Source: Thiotrichaceae bacterium UBA973 (GTDB lineage Bacteria > Pseudomonadota > Gammaproteobacteria > Eutrophobiales > Eutrophobiaceae). Taken from it: a stretch of 64,000 nt of DNA. Position numbers and translations under genes: made by a program. Shown here one piece after another: positions 25,708 to 35,180 of this stretch. Positions within the stretch are counted from its first letter, which is position 1, and every line of letters begins with the position of its first letter. The notes under the pieces were generated by a model. The model made no database searches. It worked only from the letters and a program-made list of their open reading frames with translations, and had not been told where the DNA came from. Where the stretch lies: NCBI GenBank assembly GCA_002292815.1, contig DBBX01000031.1, forward strand, positions 1 through 64,000. Reading direction: 5' to 3'.

Positions 25708-27299
25708 CAATACACCCCGATTACTGCTCGTAATGTAAAGATCGCCGCTTTTCCTGCGGAATCTGCATCGCCTTGTAGTGTCGCAGTTGAGCTTATGTCT
25801 AAAGGAAATGAATCAATGCTAATATCATGAACTGAATTAAAGCCGCGGAGGGTCTCGGCAAATTGATTAACCAGTGCGATTGCTTCACGGTAATTACCAT
25901 CAAACGGTTGTATATGCGCCTTTAGGTTTGATATTTGATAATATTTTACTTCATTACCCGCAGTAATTTCATTTGATGGCATGACACCACCATTATCTAT
26001 CGATGATTTAGCTAAACCTTTATTTGGATCAACACTGTAACTCCAGTCAAGGTCATCCAGTTTTATGTCTGGAAATTGTCGCAGCCCCTTTCCTAGAAAT
26101 TTTAACATTTCATATGGCGTAGATTTATATTCAGCTAATGTTGATGCTGCCTCAACTGCAAGTTTCACCTGTGCTGGTTCTACTGGTGTTTTCGGCAACC
26201 GACTTCTGGCAAGATCATATCGAGTCTGATAAAAACTAGTCTTGCTCTTAGATGTCTCGCTCTCCTGCTCATAAGTCATCCCATTCATGAAGTTTATTCC
26301 GCTATATACCACACTGAAAAGCAATAACAATACACTGGCTGCGTTCATTGCATAGCGCATTTTACGCATTTTGAAATAACGCATCTCCTGAGAAGATGCA
26401 TAGCAATTTTTAGTCTGCGTTTTAAGTAAATGATGAATTAATAATTGATCGCAGAATGGTATAGCTTGTGTAATGGCCCCTTGCGTAGACTCCAATAATT
26501 TACCAATATCAAGATAATGTCGGTGTATCATTGGGGGTGTTGATTTCTCACTTTCCAATTCGTCCAAAGTCGCTTTATCTGCAAGTAAATATACATCTAG
26601 AGACGTATCCTCGGGTATCAGTCGCAGGCTATTCAAATAACGTTGTATTTTATCTACTTCGGTAAAAATCTTTGGCGTATAAGGTTCCGTTCCATAACGT
26701 GGTAATTTTGAAAGCCGGCTGATCTTTAATTCTTTGTTTTTAAAAAAAGTCTGTCTTAAACCGCTGATACTTTGCATTGTCACAACAAGGGCATGGTCTG
26801 ACACATCAGGCAAAGTTTTAATATATGACTGAAGCAACAAAGGAACAGACAGAATACCACTCAAAGGAACCTTATGTTCACCCAACAATTCTATCCATGG
26901 CTTTAACACCTCATCTCTAGTAATCGCCATAAACAAAAGCCGGTCATCTCGACGTCCTCCTTCTTCGCGTCCTTCATCCTGAGTATACAAATAACTAACA
27001 TCGCGATATAAACGAGACTGCTTTCGTTCGATCAATGCCGCTCTATCCGCACCAAAAACATGTGGGATAGTCTCTTGGCGAAACTCTTCTTCAATGACAT
27101 CTATTAATACTGTCATTGGTGTATTTTCTGTTTCTTGCAAGTATCTTTGGAAATTGGCCCTACCGGTATCGTCCAGATCGAATAAAAATGACTCGCCAAG
27201 AGCACCTTTGTCCCAGTGATACACCGACAATTTATCTGCACTGACAAACAGTGCACGTCTGTTAAATAACTCAGACTTTGACTTTACTAATGAGATCAT
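25707..27299 (-). CDS. MshI/PilM-PilN/GspL-like inner-membrane platform protein
   Basis: The 530-residue protein has a cytosolic actin-like (PilM/GspL-type) half (about 1-310), with IDVIEEEFRQETIPHVFG and a later strand-rich SDHALVVTM segment. One membrane helix (about 320-340) and a periplasmic PilN-like half follow, the latter with YRLAxSRLP-type coiled helix and a terminal ferredoxin-like fold. The gene overlaps the MshG-like gene by 29 bases. In MSHA and type II systems this protein links the ATPase to the periplasmic ring. Confidence 0.82.
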   Translation of the reverse strand: MISLVKSKSELFNRRALFVSADKLSVYHWDKGALGESFLFDLDDTGRANFQRYLQETENTPMTVLIDVIEEEFRQETIPHVFGADRAALIERKQSRLYRDVSYLYTQDEGREEGGRRDDRLLFMAITRDEVLKPWIELLGEHKVPLSGILSVPLLLQSYIKTLPDVSDHALVVTMQSISGLRQTFFKNKELKISRLSKLPRYGTEPYTPKIFTEVDKIQRYLNSLRLIPEDTSLDVYLLADKATLDELESEKSTPPMIHRHYLDIGKLLESTQGAITQAIPFCDQLLIHHLLKTQTKNCYASSQEMRYFKMRKMRYAMNAASVLLLLFSVVYSGINFMNGMTYEQESETSKSKTSFYQTRYDLARSRLPKTPVEPAQVKLAVEAASTLAEYKSTPYEMLKFLGKGLRQFPDIKLDDLDWSYSVDPNKGLAKSSIDNGGVMPSNEITAGNEVKYYQISNLKAHIQPFDGNYREAIALVNQFAETLRGFNSVHDISIDSFPLDISSTATLQGDADSAGKAAIFTLRAVIGVY

Positions 27300-28476
27300 A
27301 AATTGGCCCTAAAACCGAAAACATAACCCAGGCAATAATTGCACCTAAGACAACTGTCATAGCTGGCTCTATCATAGATTGAAGTCGTTCGATTGATTCT
27401 TTTATATCGCGCGTATAAAAATAACTAATATTTAATAATGAATCTTGTAACGCACCCGTTGTTTCTCCAACTCGGATCATGCGAAGCACAAGCGGTGGGA
27501 ACAGATCCGCTGCTTCAAAACTATCACTTAATGTCATGCCATCAGCAATATTTTGTCCTACCTCATGCATTGCCTTTTCAATTGCTTTGTTATCAGCAAT
27601 CTCTTCCCCTGTTCTAATACACTCTATGATCGTTATACCAGAGGCATACATAATGGCAAAAAAGCTGGTTAATCTGGTCAGTATAATTTTTTTAAAAATG
27701 GGGCCTATCACAGGTACTTTTAATTTTAATTCATCATACTTTAGGTGAAAGCCGGGGCTGGTTTTTATACCCATATAAATACTGCCAATAATTAAAAATG
27801 GCAGCATTAAAATTACGTACCAATAATTAACGAAGAAATTTGAGACAACGATCAAGGCTTTAGTATGTATTGGCAGTTCTTGACCCATTGTTTTTACAAA
27901 ACTTACTAACTGCGGAACAAGATAAGTCATTAAGAAAAACACAACCCCGCCAACGACAACACCAACAAACGAGGGATATAAAAGTAGTTTTTTAGTTTGC
28001 GCGGCCTGTTCATCTTGCCACTTCAGGTTGTCACCTAGTTTTTCAAATACCTGACTAATCTCACCTGATTGTTCACCAGCCCGGACCAGATTAGTAAATA
28101 TTTTTCCAAAAAAATCTTCAAATTCTGTCATTGCTTCTGATAGAGTGCTTCCGCCTTCAATTCCCTCGATCATGGCATTGGTTACTTCAGCCAACTTTGG
28201 ATTATCTGCACTGTCTCTTAGATCCTGTAAACTCTCCAGTATTGGTACACCTGCGCGTGATGTTTGCTCAAGATGGAAACAAAAAGTAATAAGGTCGCGT
28301 CGTTTCACACCAGCACTTGTGATTTTATTCGTGCTTGACTTAACTTCCTTATAATTAACAAGATCAAGATTCAACTTGCTAAGACGCATCTCTAGGTCTG
28401 CTACATTAGCCGCATCGGTTTGCCCGTTATGTATGCGACCGCGTTCATCTATCGCTTTGTATTGATAGAATTCCAT
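27271..28476 (-). CDS. mshG: MshG/GspF/PilC-like platform membrane protein
   Basis: The 401-residue protein has two GspF domains (about 65-190 and 265-390), with RAGVPILESLQDLRDSA and MYASGITIIECIRTGEE as the paired repeats. Three membrane helices lie near 168-190, 213-233 and 365-390. It forms the inner-membrane rotor that the assembly ATPase acts upon. It begins 2 bases after the ATPase stop. The characteristic N-terminal MEFYQYKAIDERG is present. Confidence 0.93.
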   Translation of the reverse strand: MEFYQYKAIDERGRIHNGQTDAANVADLEMRLSKLNLDLVNYKEVKSSTNKITSAGVKRRDLITFCFHLEQTSRAGVPILESLQDLRDSADNPKLAEVTNAMIEGIEGGSTLSEAMTEFEDFFGKIFTNLVRAGEQSGEISQVFEKLGDNLKWQDEQAAQTKKLLLYPSFVGVVVGGVVFFLMTYLVPQLVSFVKTMGQELPIHTKALIVVSNFFVNYWYVILMLPFLIIGSIYMGIKTSPGFHLKYDELKLKVPVIGPIFKKIILTRLTSFFAIMYASGITIIECIRTGEEIADNKAIEKAMHEVGQNIADGMTLSDSFEAADLFPPLVLRMIRVGETTGALQDSLLNISYFYTRDIKESIERLQSMIEPAMTVVLGAIIAWVMFSVLGPIYDLISKVKV

Positions 28477-28478
28477 AG

Positions 28479-30194
28479 TTAACTTGTTTTTAACCTAGCA
28501 GTTAGATCAATGACACGGGACATTTCCTCAAGACTCGTCGTACCATCCAAGACTCGTCTCGCCCCAACATCAGCTAAAGTACTAAAGCCTTTAGATAAAG
28601 CCATGCGTAGTAGATCACGTTGAGTTCCTTTGCGCGCAATCAATTCATCCATATCTGTATCGAAGTGTAAAACTTCTTGTAGCGCAATACGCCCTTTATA
28701 TCCATCGTTACCACAAACGTCACAACCTGTGGCATTGTAAATCTCTTTTTGTTTATCGGTCACTTTCAAACCAAGCAATGTACGCTCCATATCACCCAAA
28801 GAATACGGAACTTTACAGGCAGTACACAAACTTCGAATCAATCTTTGCGCGATAATACCAATGATATTGCCAGAAATAATATCTGGTTTTACACCAATAT
28901 CGAGTAATCGTGGAATGGACCCCAATGCAGAGTTTGTGTGTAGTGTAGAAAAAACCTGATGCCCGGTCATTGCAGCACGAAAGGCCATACTAGCTGTATC
29001 TTCATCACGAATCTCACCAACCAGAATGATATCTGGATCCTGCCGCATCAATGATCTTATACCACTGGCAAAGTCCAGTCTCGAGGTCTCATTAGCTGAG
29101 GTTTGCCGAATCATCGTTGTCGGGTATTCAACCGGGTCTTCCAAAGTCATGATATTCACTGACTCAGTATTGAGATAACTCAATATTGAGTACAAGGTTG
29201 TCGTCTTACCGCTGCCGGTTGGACCAGTCACCAGGATCATGCCTTCTGGTCTGGCAACCATTAATTTAAGTGTATTTTGCTCGTCTTCTCTCATACCTAA
29301 CTGATCGAATGAGACAATACCTTTTGCCCTGTCCAACACACGCAGCACGATATTCTCGCCATGCACTGTGGGTAAGGTAGAAACACGAAAATCAATCGCA
29401 CGACCAGATAATGACAATGAAATCCTGCCGTCTTGAGGAGCCCGCGTCTCGGCAATATCCATCCCGGACATTACTTTCACACGTACAGCAATTGCTGACC
29501 AATAATTCTTATGCAGGCTACGAATCTGCTTTAACACACCATCGATACGATAACGAAAACGCAAAAAACCTTCTTCAGGTTCAAAATGTATATCAGATGC
29601 ATTGCGTTTTACCGCATCTGCAAGCAATGCATTAACCAATCGCACTACCGGTTGACTATATTCTGCAGATTCAGCATCAAGACTTTGATAATCAATCTCA
29701 CCCGTTTCAATTTCATGTAAAATTCCATCAACCGATAACTCAAAGCCATAAAACTTATCGATTGCCTTTTCTATCTCTGCTTCACCTGCGAGTACTGGAA
29801 TGACCTCTGCGTTACCACCTAGATGCGTGTTGATTTGATCCAACGCGACAACATTAAATGTATCAGCCATTGCTAGCGTCAATATTCTTCGAGCATTATC
29901 GTAAGTTAATGGAAGCACACGTAAACGCCTAGCCATCTCTTTAGGAACCAAAGCTACTGCATCGGCATCAGCAACGGCATTCGACAAGTCGACACTTTCT
30001 TGACCTATGACACCGCCGATGACATCTCTAATGATAGACTCGGTCGCGAAACCAAGACGAACCATTATCTTACCAAGATGTTCTTTACTAATTTTTTGTT
30101 CTAATAAAGCAATATTTACCTGATCATGGGTAGTCACACCCCTCGATACAAGGATCTCTCCAAGTCGTAGATGTTTTTTATGCGCACCGGTCAC
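28479..30194 (-). CDS. mshE: MshE/GspE/PilB-type assembly ATPase
   Basis: This 571-residue hexameric motor has an N-terminal GspE N1/MshEN domain (about 8-150) that in MshE binds cyclic di-GMP. The ATPase core follows, with Walker A GPTGSGKTTTLY, an Asp box, Walker B DPDIILVGEIRDEDTA, a His box GHQVFSTLHTNSA, and the four-Cys zinc motif (CTACK and CDVCG). The repeats LGEILVSRG and LGKIMVRLGFA at the N-terminus resemble the c-di-GMP-binding MshEN motif RLGxxL..G..., so c-di-GMP control is plausible. It overlaps the TPR gene as ATGA. Confidence 0.95.
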   Translation of the reverse strand: MTGAHKKHLRLGEILVSRGVTTHDQVNIALLEQKISKEHLGKIMVRLGFATESIIRDVIGGVIGQESVDLSNAVADADAVALVPKEMARRLRVLPLTYDNARRILTLAMADTFNVVALDQINTHLGGNAEVIPVLAGEAEIEKAIDKFYGFELSVDGILHEIETGEIDYQSLDAESAEYSQPVVRLVNALLADAVKRNASDIHFEPEEGFLRFRYRIDGVLKQIRSLHKNYWSAIAVRVKVMSGMDIAETRAPQDGRISLSLSGRAIDFRVSTLPTVHGENIVLRVLDRAKGIVSFDQLGMREDEQNTLKLMVARPEGMILVTGPTGSGKTTTLYSILSYLNTESVNIMTLEDPVEYPTTMIRQTSANETSRLDFASGIRSLMRQDPDIILVGEIRDEDTASMAFRAAMTGHQVFSTLHTNSALGSIPRLLDIGVKPDIISGNIIGIIAQRLIRSLCTACKVPYSLGDMERTLLGLKVTDKQKEIYNATGCDVCGNDGYKGRIALQEVLHFDTDMDELIARKGTQRDLLRMALSKGFSTLADVGARRVLDGTTSLEEMSRVIDLTARLKTS

Positions 30195-31969
30195 AGTGCT
30201 TTTGCCACAACTTGATTGAGAATTTGAATTCGATCATTGACCGATGACAAATCAAACTTGACAGTGGCATGCTGCGCCAATGCAATAGCGACATTATAAA
30301 AATCTAACGCAGTAGCATATTGACCAATTTTATCAAGACTAATAGCAAGGTTTAGAACGTAATCAGGATTTGTTGAATCAAGACTATAGGCACCAAAGAA
30401 TGCCTGCTGTGCCTCTGCCCATCGGTCTTGTTTTGCGAAGACATTTCCTAAAGCAAAATAAAGATAAGGCACTTTACCTTCTTTATGTATCAGCGTTTTT
30501 ATCATGCTCTCATCTTTTATCGGATCAGAGTTTTTCGATAATGAAATTAATGAGCTTAAAGCGAATGCATCATCAGGATCCATATCCAATAATTTTAAAT
30601 AGTGTGTATAGGCACTTTTCCTGTCGCCTTTATTAATTGCTATTGCTGCAAGCCCAAGATGAATATCACGGTTTTCTGGAGCATCTTGCAAAGCATTCCG
30701 ATACAGACTTTCTGCGGAATCAAGCTGGCCTGCCTGATAGGCCTTGAATGCTTCATTGACCATAGCATTTTGTTTTAACGATATTGTATTTTTACTAATC
30801 TTCAGCAGCTCTGAACTAGAAGAGATAATTGCTTCATTGGGTTTATCTACAACAGGTTTATTTTCTGTCACTAGCACCTCATTACTGGTGGCTTCTATCG
30901 AAGGCTCTACCGCAACTTCTGTTTCGCCTATTGGTTCATTTACAGCAGACGCTGTTTCACTATTTTCAGAATCAACCTGGTCAGTATTGGTTGCTAAATC
31001 TGTTAATTGATCTTCTTCCTGGATCACTGTTGTTGTATTTTGTTCCTGTTGTACGTCCGAACCTTGATTCAACACAGGCTCTTCAGAAACCGCGGCTACA
31101 GACTCTTCAACTTTTTCACTAATGATGGTACCGCTGACAACATCTGCCTTTTCAAACTGTGACAGTGCCGCACCAGGTGCAGACAGAGACTCTATTCCTC
31201 TTGCAACAATTGGTGATGGTAATTTTCTGGCAACAGGTGTTATTGTGAAATAATAGAATACGGCAAAAGAACCAAAGGCTAAAATGGCCAACACAACAAA
31301 TACGCCCCAGTTTATTCTGGTTTTTGATTTGCTCTTACCCGCTGAAAATACAGTTTGTGCCGCTACTGGCGTAGGTTGAAATTTCCCGCCCCCTATATCT
31401 TTTATAAGTTGATCTGCAGGTACGCCAGGCAGGGTTTCTTCATAGAGATCAGTATTTTCTTCATTGTCTTCAAATAACACGCCGTGAAACGTATCATCGA
31501 ATGGTGCTGACACATTTTCAGTACTTAATCCCTCAATTATTGTCGTGTCATTTAGATCAATCGCTTGTTGAGTTTCTTCAAAGGCTTGCTGAGAAACCGT
31601 ATTTTCCATTGTTAAATCTTCAGAAATATTGATATCTTCGATGGATAGTTTACTCGTTGATTCTTTATCTTCTGGCTGAACCTCTTCTACTACAACTTCA
31701 GGCACTACAACTTCAACAGCAGGCATTTCAACCGATGGTGTTGGTTGTTGATTATTTTTAAACTCTATTGGCTCAAGTGATAATCTTGTCGTTTCTGAAA
31801 ATCGGCCAGTGCCACCCATTCCACTAGTCTCACCCAGACCTCCAGCAACATCATTGCTTTCCAAATCATCAGCATGAGTATGAGCATCAGCTTCGACCTG
31901 CTCTAGTCGTTTTGCTGCTTTCTTTTTTTCCTGTTCCGCCTTTTTCAAGGCGTCCATCAGCAAACTCAC
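30191..31969 (-). CDS. MshN/GspA-B-like TPR membrane protein
   Basis: The 592-residue protein begins MSLLMDALKKAEQEKKKAAKR, a start shared by MshN-like and related pilus-locus proteins. An acidic, low-complexity cytosolic region follows (to about 220), then one membrane helix (about 222-244), a Glu/Val-rich periplasmic linker, and TPR repeats (about 400-585) with AYQAGQLDSAESLYRNALQ and YLYFALGNVFAKQ units. It lies between secretin and ATPase genes, with ATGA overlaps at both ends. It is probably an assembly or scaffolding component; the precise role is unknown. Confidence 0.85.
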   Translation of the reverse strand: MSLLMDALKKAEQEKKKAAKRLEQVEADAHTHADDLESNDVAGGLGETSGMGGTGRFSETTRLSLEPIEFKNNQQPTPSVEMPAVEVVVPEVVVEEVQPEDKESTSKLSIEDINISEDLTMENTVSQQAFEETQQAIDLNDTTIIEGLSTENVSAPFDDTFHGVLFEDNEENTDLYEETLPGVPADQLIKDIGGGKFQPTPVAAQTVFSAGKSKSKTRINWGVFVVLAILAFGSFAVFYYFTITPVARKLPSPIVARGIESLSAPGAALSQFEKADVVSGTIISEKVEESVAAVSEEPVLNQGSDVQQEQNTTTVIQEEDQLTDLATNTDQVDSENSETASAVNEPIGETEVAVEPSIEATSNEVLVTENKPVVDKPNEAIISSSSELLKISKNTISLKQNAMVNEAFKAYQAGQLDSAESLYRNALQDAPENRDIHLGLAAIAINKGDRKSAYTHYLKLLDMDPDDAFALSSLISLSKNSDPIKDESMIKTLIHKEGKVPYLYFALGNVFAKQDRWAEAQQAFFGAYSLDSTNPDYVLNLAISLDKIGQYATALDFYNVAIALAQHATVKFDLSSVNDRIQILNQVVAKAL

Positions 31970-33621
31970 AAGGTATCGTCTCCCTGAGATGGTGATTTAC
32001 CCAACGGTTGATAATCTTTAGACAGGTATTCTTTGTACTCTTTTAGATCTTGATCAATACTTGGGTTCTTAATGACGATTGGTTTTATGAAAACCACCAG
32101 TTCTGTCTTTCTGTATTCTGCGCTAGTCGTTTTAAATAGGTTGCCAAAAAAACCCACGTCCTTCACGCCCGGAAGACCTGCATCACTATCTTTATTTTCA
32201 TCTTGCATTAAGCCGCCAAGCACCCCGATTTGTCCATCCGTCATCCTTAAAACAGACTCCATCTCTCTAACCGCAATTTGTGGCACTTGATTGACCACTT
32301 GATTGCCATCTCCATCAATAAAATTAGCATTAGGGTTGGGGTCTGTTACAGACCCGTTCAATCTTGAGATTGTCGGTCTGACGTTTAGTGTTATTGTGCC
32401 ATTAGCATCTATTTGTGGTGTAACTGACATAACGATACCTACCGATACCGTTTTTGCTGTTGTATCAACTGATGTCACTGGTTGGCCACCCGCCACAGTT
32501 GAAGGCGTTAATTCTGCATCCACCTCAAAATAGACAATATTTTCTACAACCTTCAATAAAGCAGTCTGATTATTGAGGACCATGATTTGTGGACTGGAGA
32601 GAATTTTAGTGTCCCCAAACTCATCCAATAGACTCACTGTTGCGTTTAAATTTTCATCTCTACCACCGGGCTCATCATCATTAGTTTCAATAACAAAGGC
32701 ACTGGCCGTAGCACCAACAAGCGGGGCACCCAGTAATGTGCTCGATAAAATCTGGATACCGCCGGCGTTGATGACATCCCAGTCAATACCTGCTTGATAT
32801 TGTTTACTCAGGCTCACTTCCACTATCGTCGTTTGAATCAAGACCTGTCGTTTCGCACTCACTAATACCTGGTCAATAAACGATTGAATTTGTTCATGCT
32901 CTATTGACGTCGCCTTAACTGAGAGGAAACCTGTTTCAGGGTTTGGAATCACCCTATCAGTTCCAGTAACTTCACTTCCGGATGCACTGCTGGAGCCTTC
33001 GCCCAATATCGCTGAAATATTTGAAACCAGCCTAGCCCAGAAATTATTATTCGTCTCGGTTGTCACATCCATGGTTGAATCATTACCACCGCTAGCGGAA
33101 CTCTCTGCATCACCACCACTGGTTGATGAAATTTGTGTTGAGATACTACTGCTACTGTTCGATTCCCGGGACAGGTTTACATAATCAACCTTGTAGGTCC
33201 GCAAAAACGGCGTGTCTTTAGAGACGAAGAGGTTATCACCGTCATACTCATAACGCATATCGACTTGTCTTGCGATACGTTTCAATATTTGTGGCAAGGT
33301 TTGTTCAACGGCATTGATGGTAACGACACCGTCTATCTCTGGATGAATATCGACATTCACTTTGGCATCGCGCGCCAAAGCAAATAACAGTTCTTTCACT
33401 GGCACCTCATTGACAACAACAGTATAGCGTTCAACCGGCGCCGATGGTGTCGGCGCTGGCAATACCGGCACCTGTTCAACCAAGTCAGGAATACTTGAGT
33501 CTATCGGCGGCGATTCTGCTGCATCGATATGTCCTGACGATGGCTCAAATGGGACAGGTTCTATCTCAGCGCAGCCTAAAACAGACATTAGCAAGACGAA
33601 CAGGCTGATCTTTTTAATCAT
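31966..33621 (-). CDS. mshL: MshL/PilQ/GspD-type outer-membrane secretin (lipoprotein)
   Basis: The ATG at 33621 gives a proper lipoprotein signal, MIKKISLFVLLMSVLGC with Cys17; a TTG start at 33639 is less likely. The 551-residue product has a secretin/TonB short N domain (about 65-130), Ser-rich linkers (about 155-170 and 200-220), an N1-like fold and the secretin barrel domain. The closing VLGGLMQ and FFGNLF motifs of secretins are present. It forms the outer-membrane pore of the pilus or secretion machine. The lipid anchor suggests it may not need a separate pilotin. Confidence 0.93.
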   Translation of the reverse strand: MIKKISLFVLLMSVLGCAEIEPVPFEPSSGHIDAAESPPIDSSIPDLVEQVPVLPAPTPSAPVERYTVVVNEVPVKELLFALARDAKVNVDIHPEIDGVVTINAVEQTLPQILKRIARQVDMRYEYDGDNLFVSKDTPFLRTYKVDYVNLSRESNSSSSISTQISSTSGGDAESSASGGNDSTMDVTTETNNNFWARLVSNISAILGEGSSSASGSEVTGTDRVIPNPETGFLSVKATSIEHEQIQSFIDQVLVSAKRQVLIQTTIVEVSLSKQYQAGIDWDVINAGGIQILSSTLLGAPLVGATASAFVIETNDDEPGGRDENLNATVSLLDEFGDTKILSSPQIMVLNNQTALLKVVENIVYFEVDAELTPSTVAGGQPVTSVDTTAKTVSVGIVMSVTPQIDANGTITLNVRPTISRLNGSVTDPNPNANFIDGDGNQVVNQVPQIAVREMESVLRMTDGQIGVLGGLMQDENKDSDAGLPGVKDVGFFGNLFKTTSAEYRKTELVVFIKPIVIKNPSIDQDLKEYKEYLSKDYQPLGKSPSQGDDTL

Positions 33622-33699
33622 TGTAAATTTTGCCCCCAAAATAAATTTTCATAATTATATAAATAATTGCTTTATGAATCACTTGAAAGTAATTTAATT

Positions 33700-35163
33700 T
33701 CATAGCTTTTTATCATCTTTTAAAGGTCGATAAATAATTGTACTACAGAGTTTACAGGTTAGTTCGCCCGCAACTGTTTCATGATTAATCGCTGTTTCTG
33801 ATGGCAGTATTGCTAATTGATTTAATAGCGCCATCTCTTCGTCGCCATGTGAACCCACAGCTTTAATCAAATCTTGTATCTCAAGCAAACCATCATCTCT
33901 GTTATCAGCATCTATTTTATTTGCGATTGCTTGTTCATCATTCTCTGGATAAAAATATGCGTCTTGTTCAACACTCTGCCATTTTGCTGTTTCTAATTCT
34001 GAAGGATCGGGTCGTGCGATCAATTCTTCCGGATTTATATCCAGATTGGCAATCTCAATGTTTATGCCATCGATTGTATTTTCCACTACTGGAACGGTAA
34101 TTGTTTGACTCTCCTTTCGCTCCGTTACCTCTAAAGTTTCACCTGCCTCGTCTATTAACTTCAAAGATGAACTACCGGCCTTTAAATCTTCTGTACCAAC
34201 CTTATTATCCACAGCACTCATCTCTTCTGATGCTATTGAATCCTGTGCGAGATAAAATAAATGCTTAATACTCGGCATAGCGACAACTATTACAGCAAGC
34301 ACTACAACTATTGCACTAATCATTCCCCATGGAAGAACAGGAAAATGACGTTTACTGACAAACTCTGTCTCGCGCGCAGCAAGATCTACATGTTTTTTAG
34401 TAACATTATTTGCATTCGCAGCATAACAGGCTAGCAATGACTTATCGGCTAAAATATTAATTCTGCGTAACAATCCACCCGAATAATTGAATATACTCTT
34501 GAATGCTTTTTCATTGAACAATTCTACCGAACGATAACCACAAGCACGTAATCGTGAATTAATATAGTCCTTAACCTCATTTGGCTTAAGCGGTGACAAA
34601 TAAAAACTGTAAGTAATCCTTTCTTTTAACTGCCTTATCTCTTGTTTTGAAATCATTACGTCTAGTTCAGGCTGACCAAAGATTACGATTTGCAAAAGTT
34701 TATTTTGCGCCGTTTCAAGGTTACTCAGTAAACGTATCTCTTCAAGAGTCGCAATCGGCATGCTTTGCGCTTCTTCTACAAAAACAACTATTTGTTTATT
34801 CTCTGCATGCTGCTCAAGCAGGTAATTCTGCAGTGAGTTCATGACCTTCAAACGTGTATCATCAGGACGTACTTTTAAATTAAGTTCAAAAGCGATTGCA
34901 TGCAATATATTGTCTGGAGATAGGCTCGGATTTGCCAGATAGACTATCTCGATATTTTTCGGTAACTCCTTTTCCAGCATTCTGCATAGGGTCGTCTTGC
35001 CACTGCCCACTTCACCAACTAACTTGACTATGCCTTCGCCACTAACAATGGCGTATATCAAGGCATCAAGAATAGCGCCACGGTCACCGCCCGGAAAAAA
35101 TAAACTCGTGTCCGGAGTAATCTTGAAGGGTGGTTGCTTTAGATTGAAATAATCGTAATACAT
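33700..35163 (-). CDS. mshM: MshM/ExeA-like AAA ATPase
   Basis: The 487-residue protein starts with the typical MYYDYFNLKQPPFKITPD. It carries an AAA ATPase domain (Walker A GEVGSGKTT at 50-58, Walker B IVVFVEEAQSM, sensor QIVIFGQPELD) to about residue 270, then one membrane helix (about 278-298) and a periplasmic acidic tail. ExeA/MshM proteins help place or assemble the secretin through peptidoglycan. No peptidoglycan-binding domain is evident here. Instead the tail ends in a CKLC motif (see findings). It lies between the regulator and the secretin gene. Confidence 0.9.
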   Translation of the reverse strand: MYYDYFNLKQPPFKITPDTSLFFPGGDRGAILDALIYAIVSGEGIVKLVGEVGSGKTTLCRMLEKELPKNIEIVYLANPSLSPDNILHAIAFELNLKVRPDDTRLKVMNSLQNYLLEQHAENKQIVVFVEEAQSMPIATLEEIRLLSNLETAQNKLLQIVIFGQPELDVMISKQEIRQLKERITYSFYLSPLKPNEVKDYINSRLRACGYRSVELFNEKAFKSIFNYSGGLLRRINILADKSLLACYAANANNVTKKHVDLAARETEFVSKRHFPVLPWGMISAIVVVLAVIVVAMPSIKHLFYLAQDSIASEEMSAVDNKVGTEDLKAGSSSLKLIDEAGETLEVTERKESQTITVPVVENTIDGINIEIANLDINPEELIARPDPSELETAKWQSVEQDAYFYPENDEQAIANKIDADNRDDGLLEIQDLIKAVGSHGDEEMALLNQLAILPSETAINHETVAGELTCKLCSTIIYRPLKDDKKL

Positions 35164-35180
35164 TATTATTTACCGTACTC

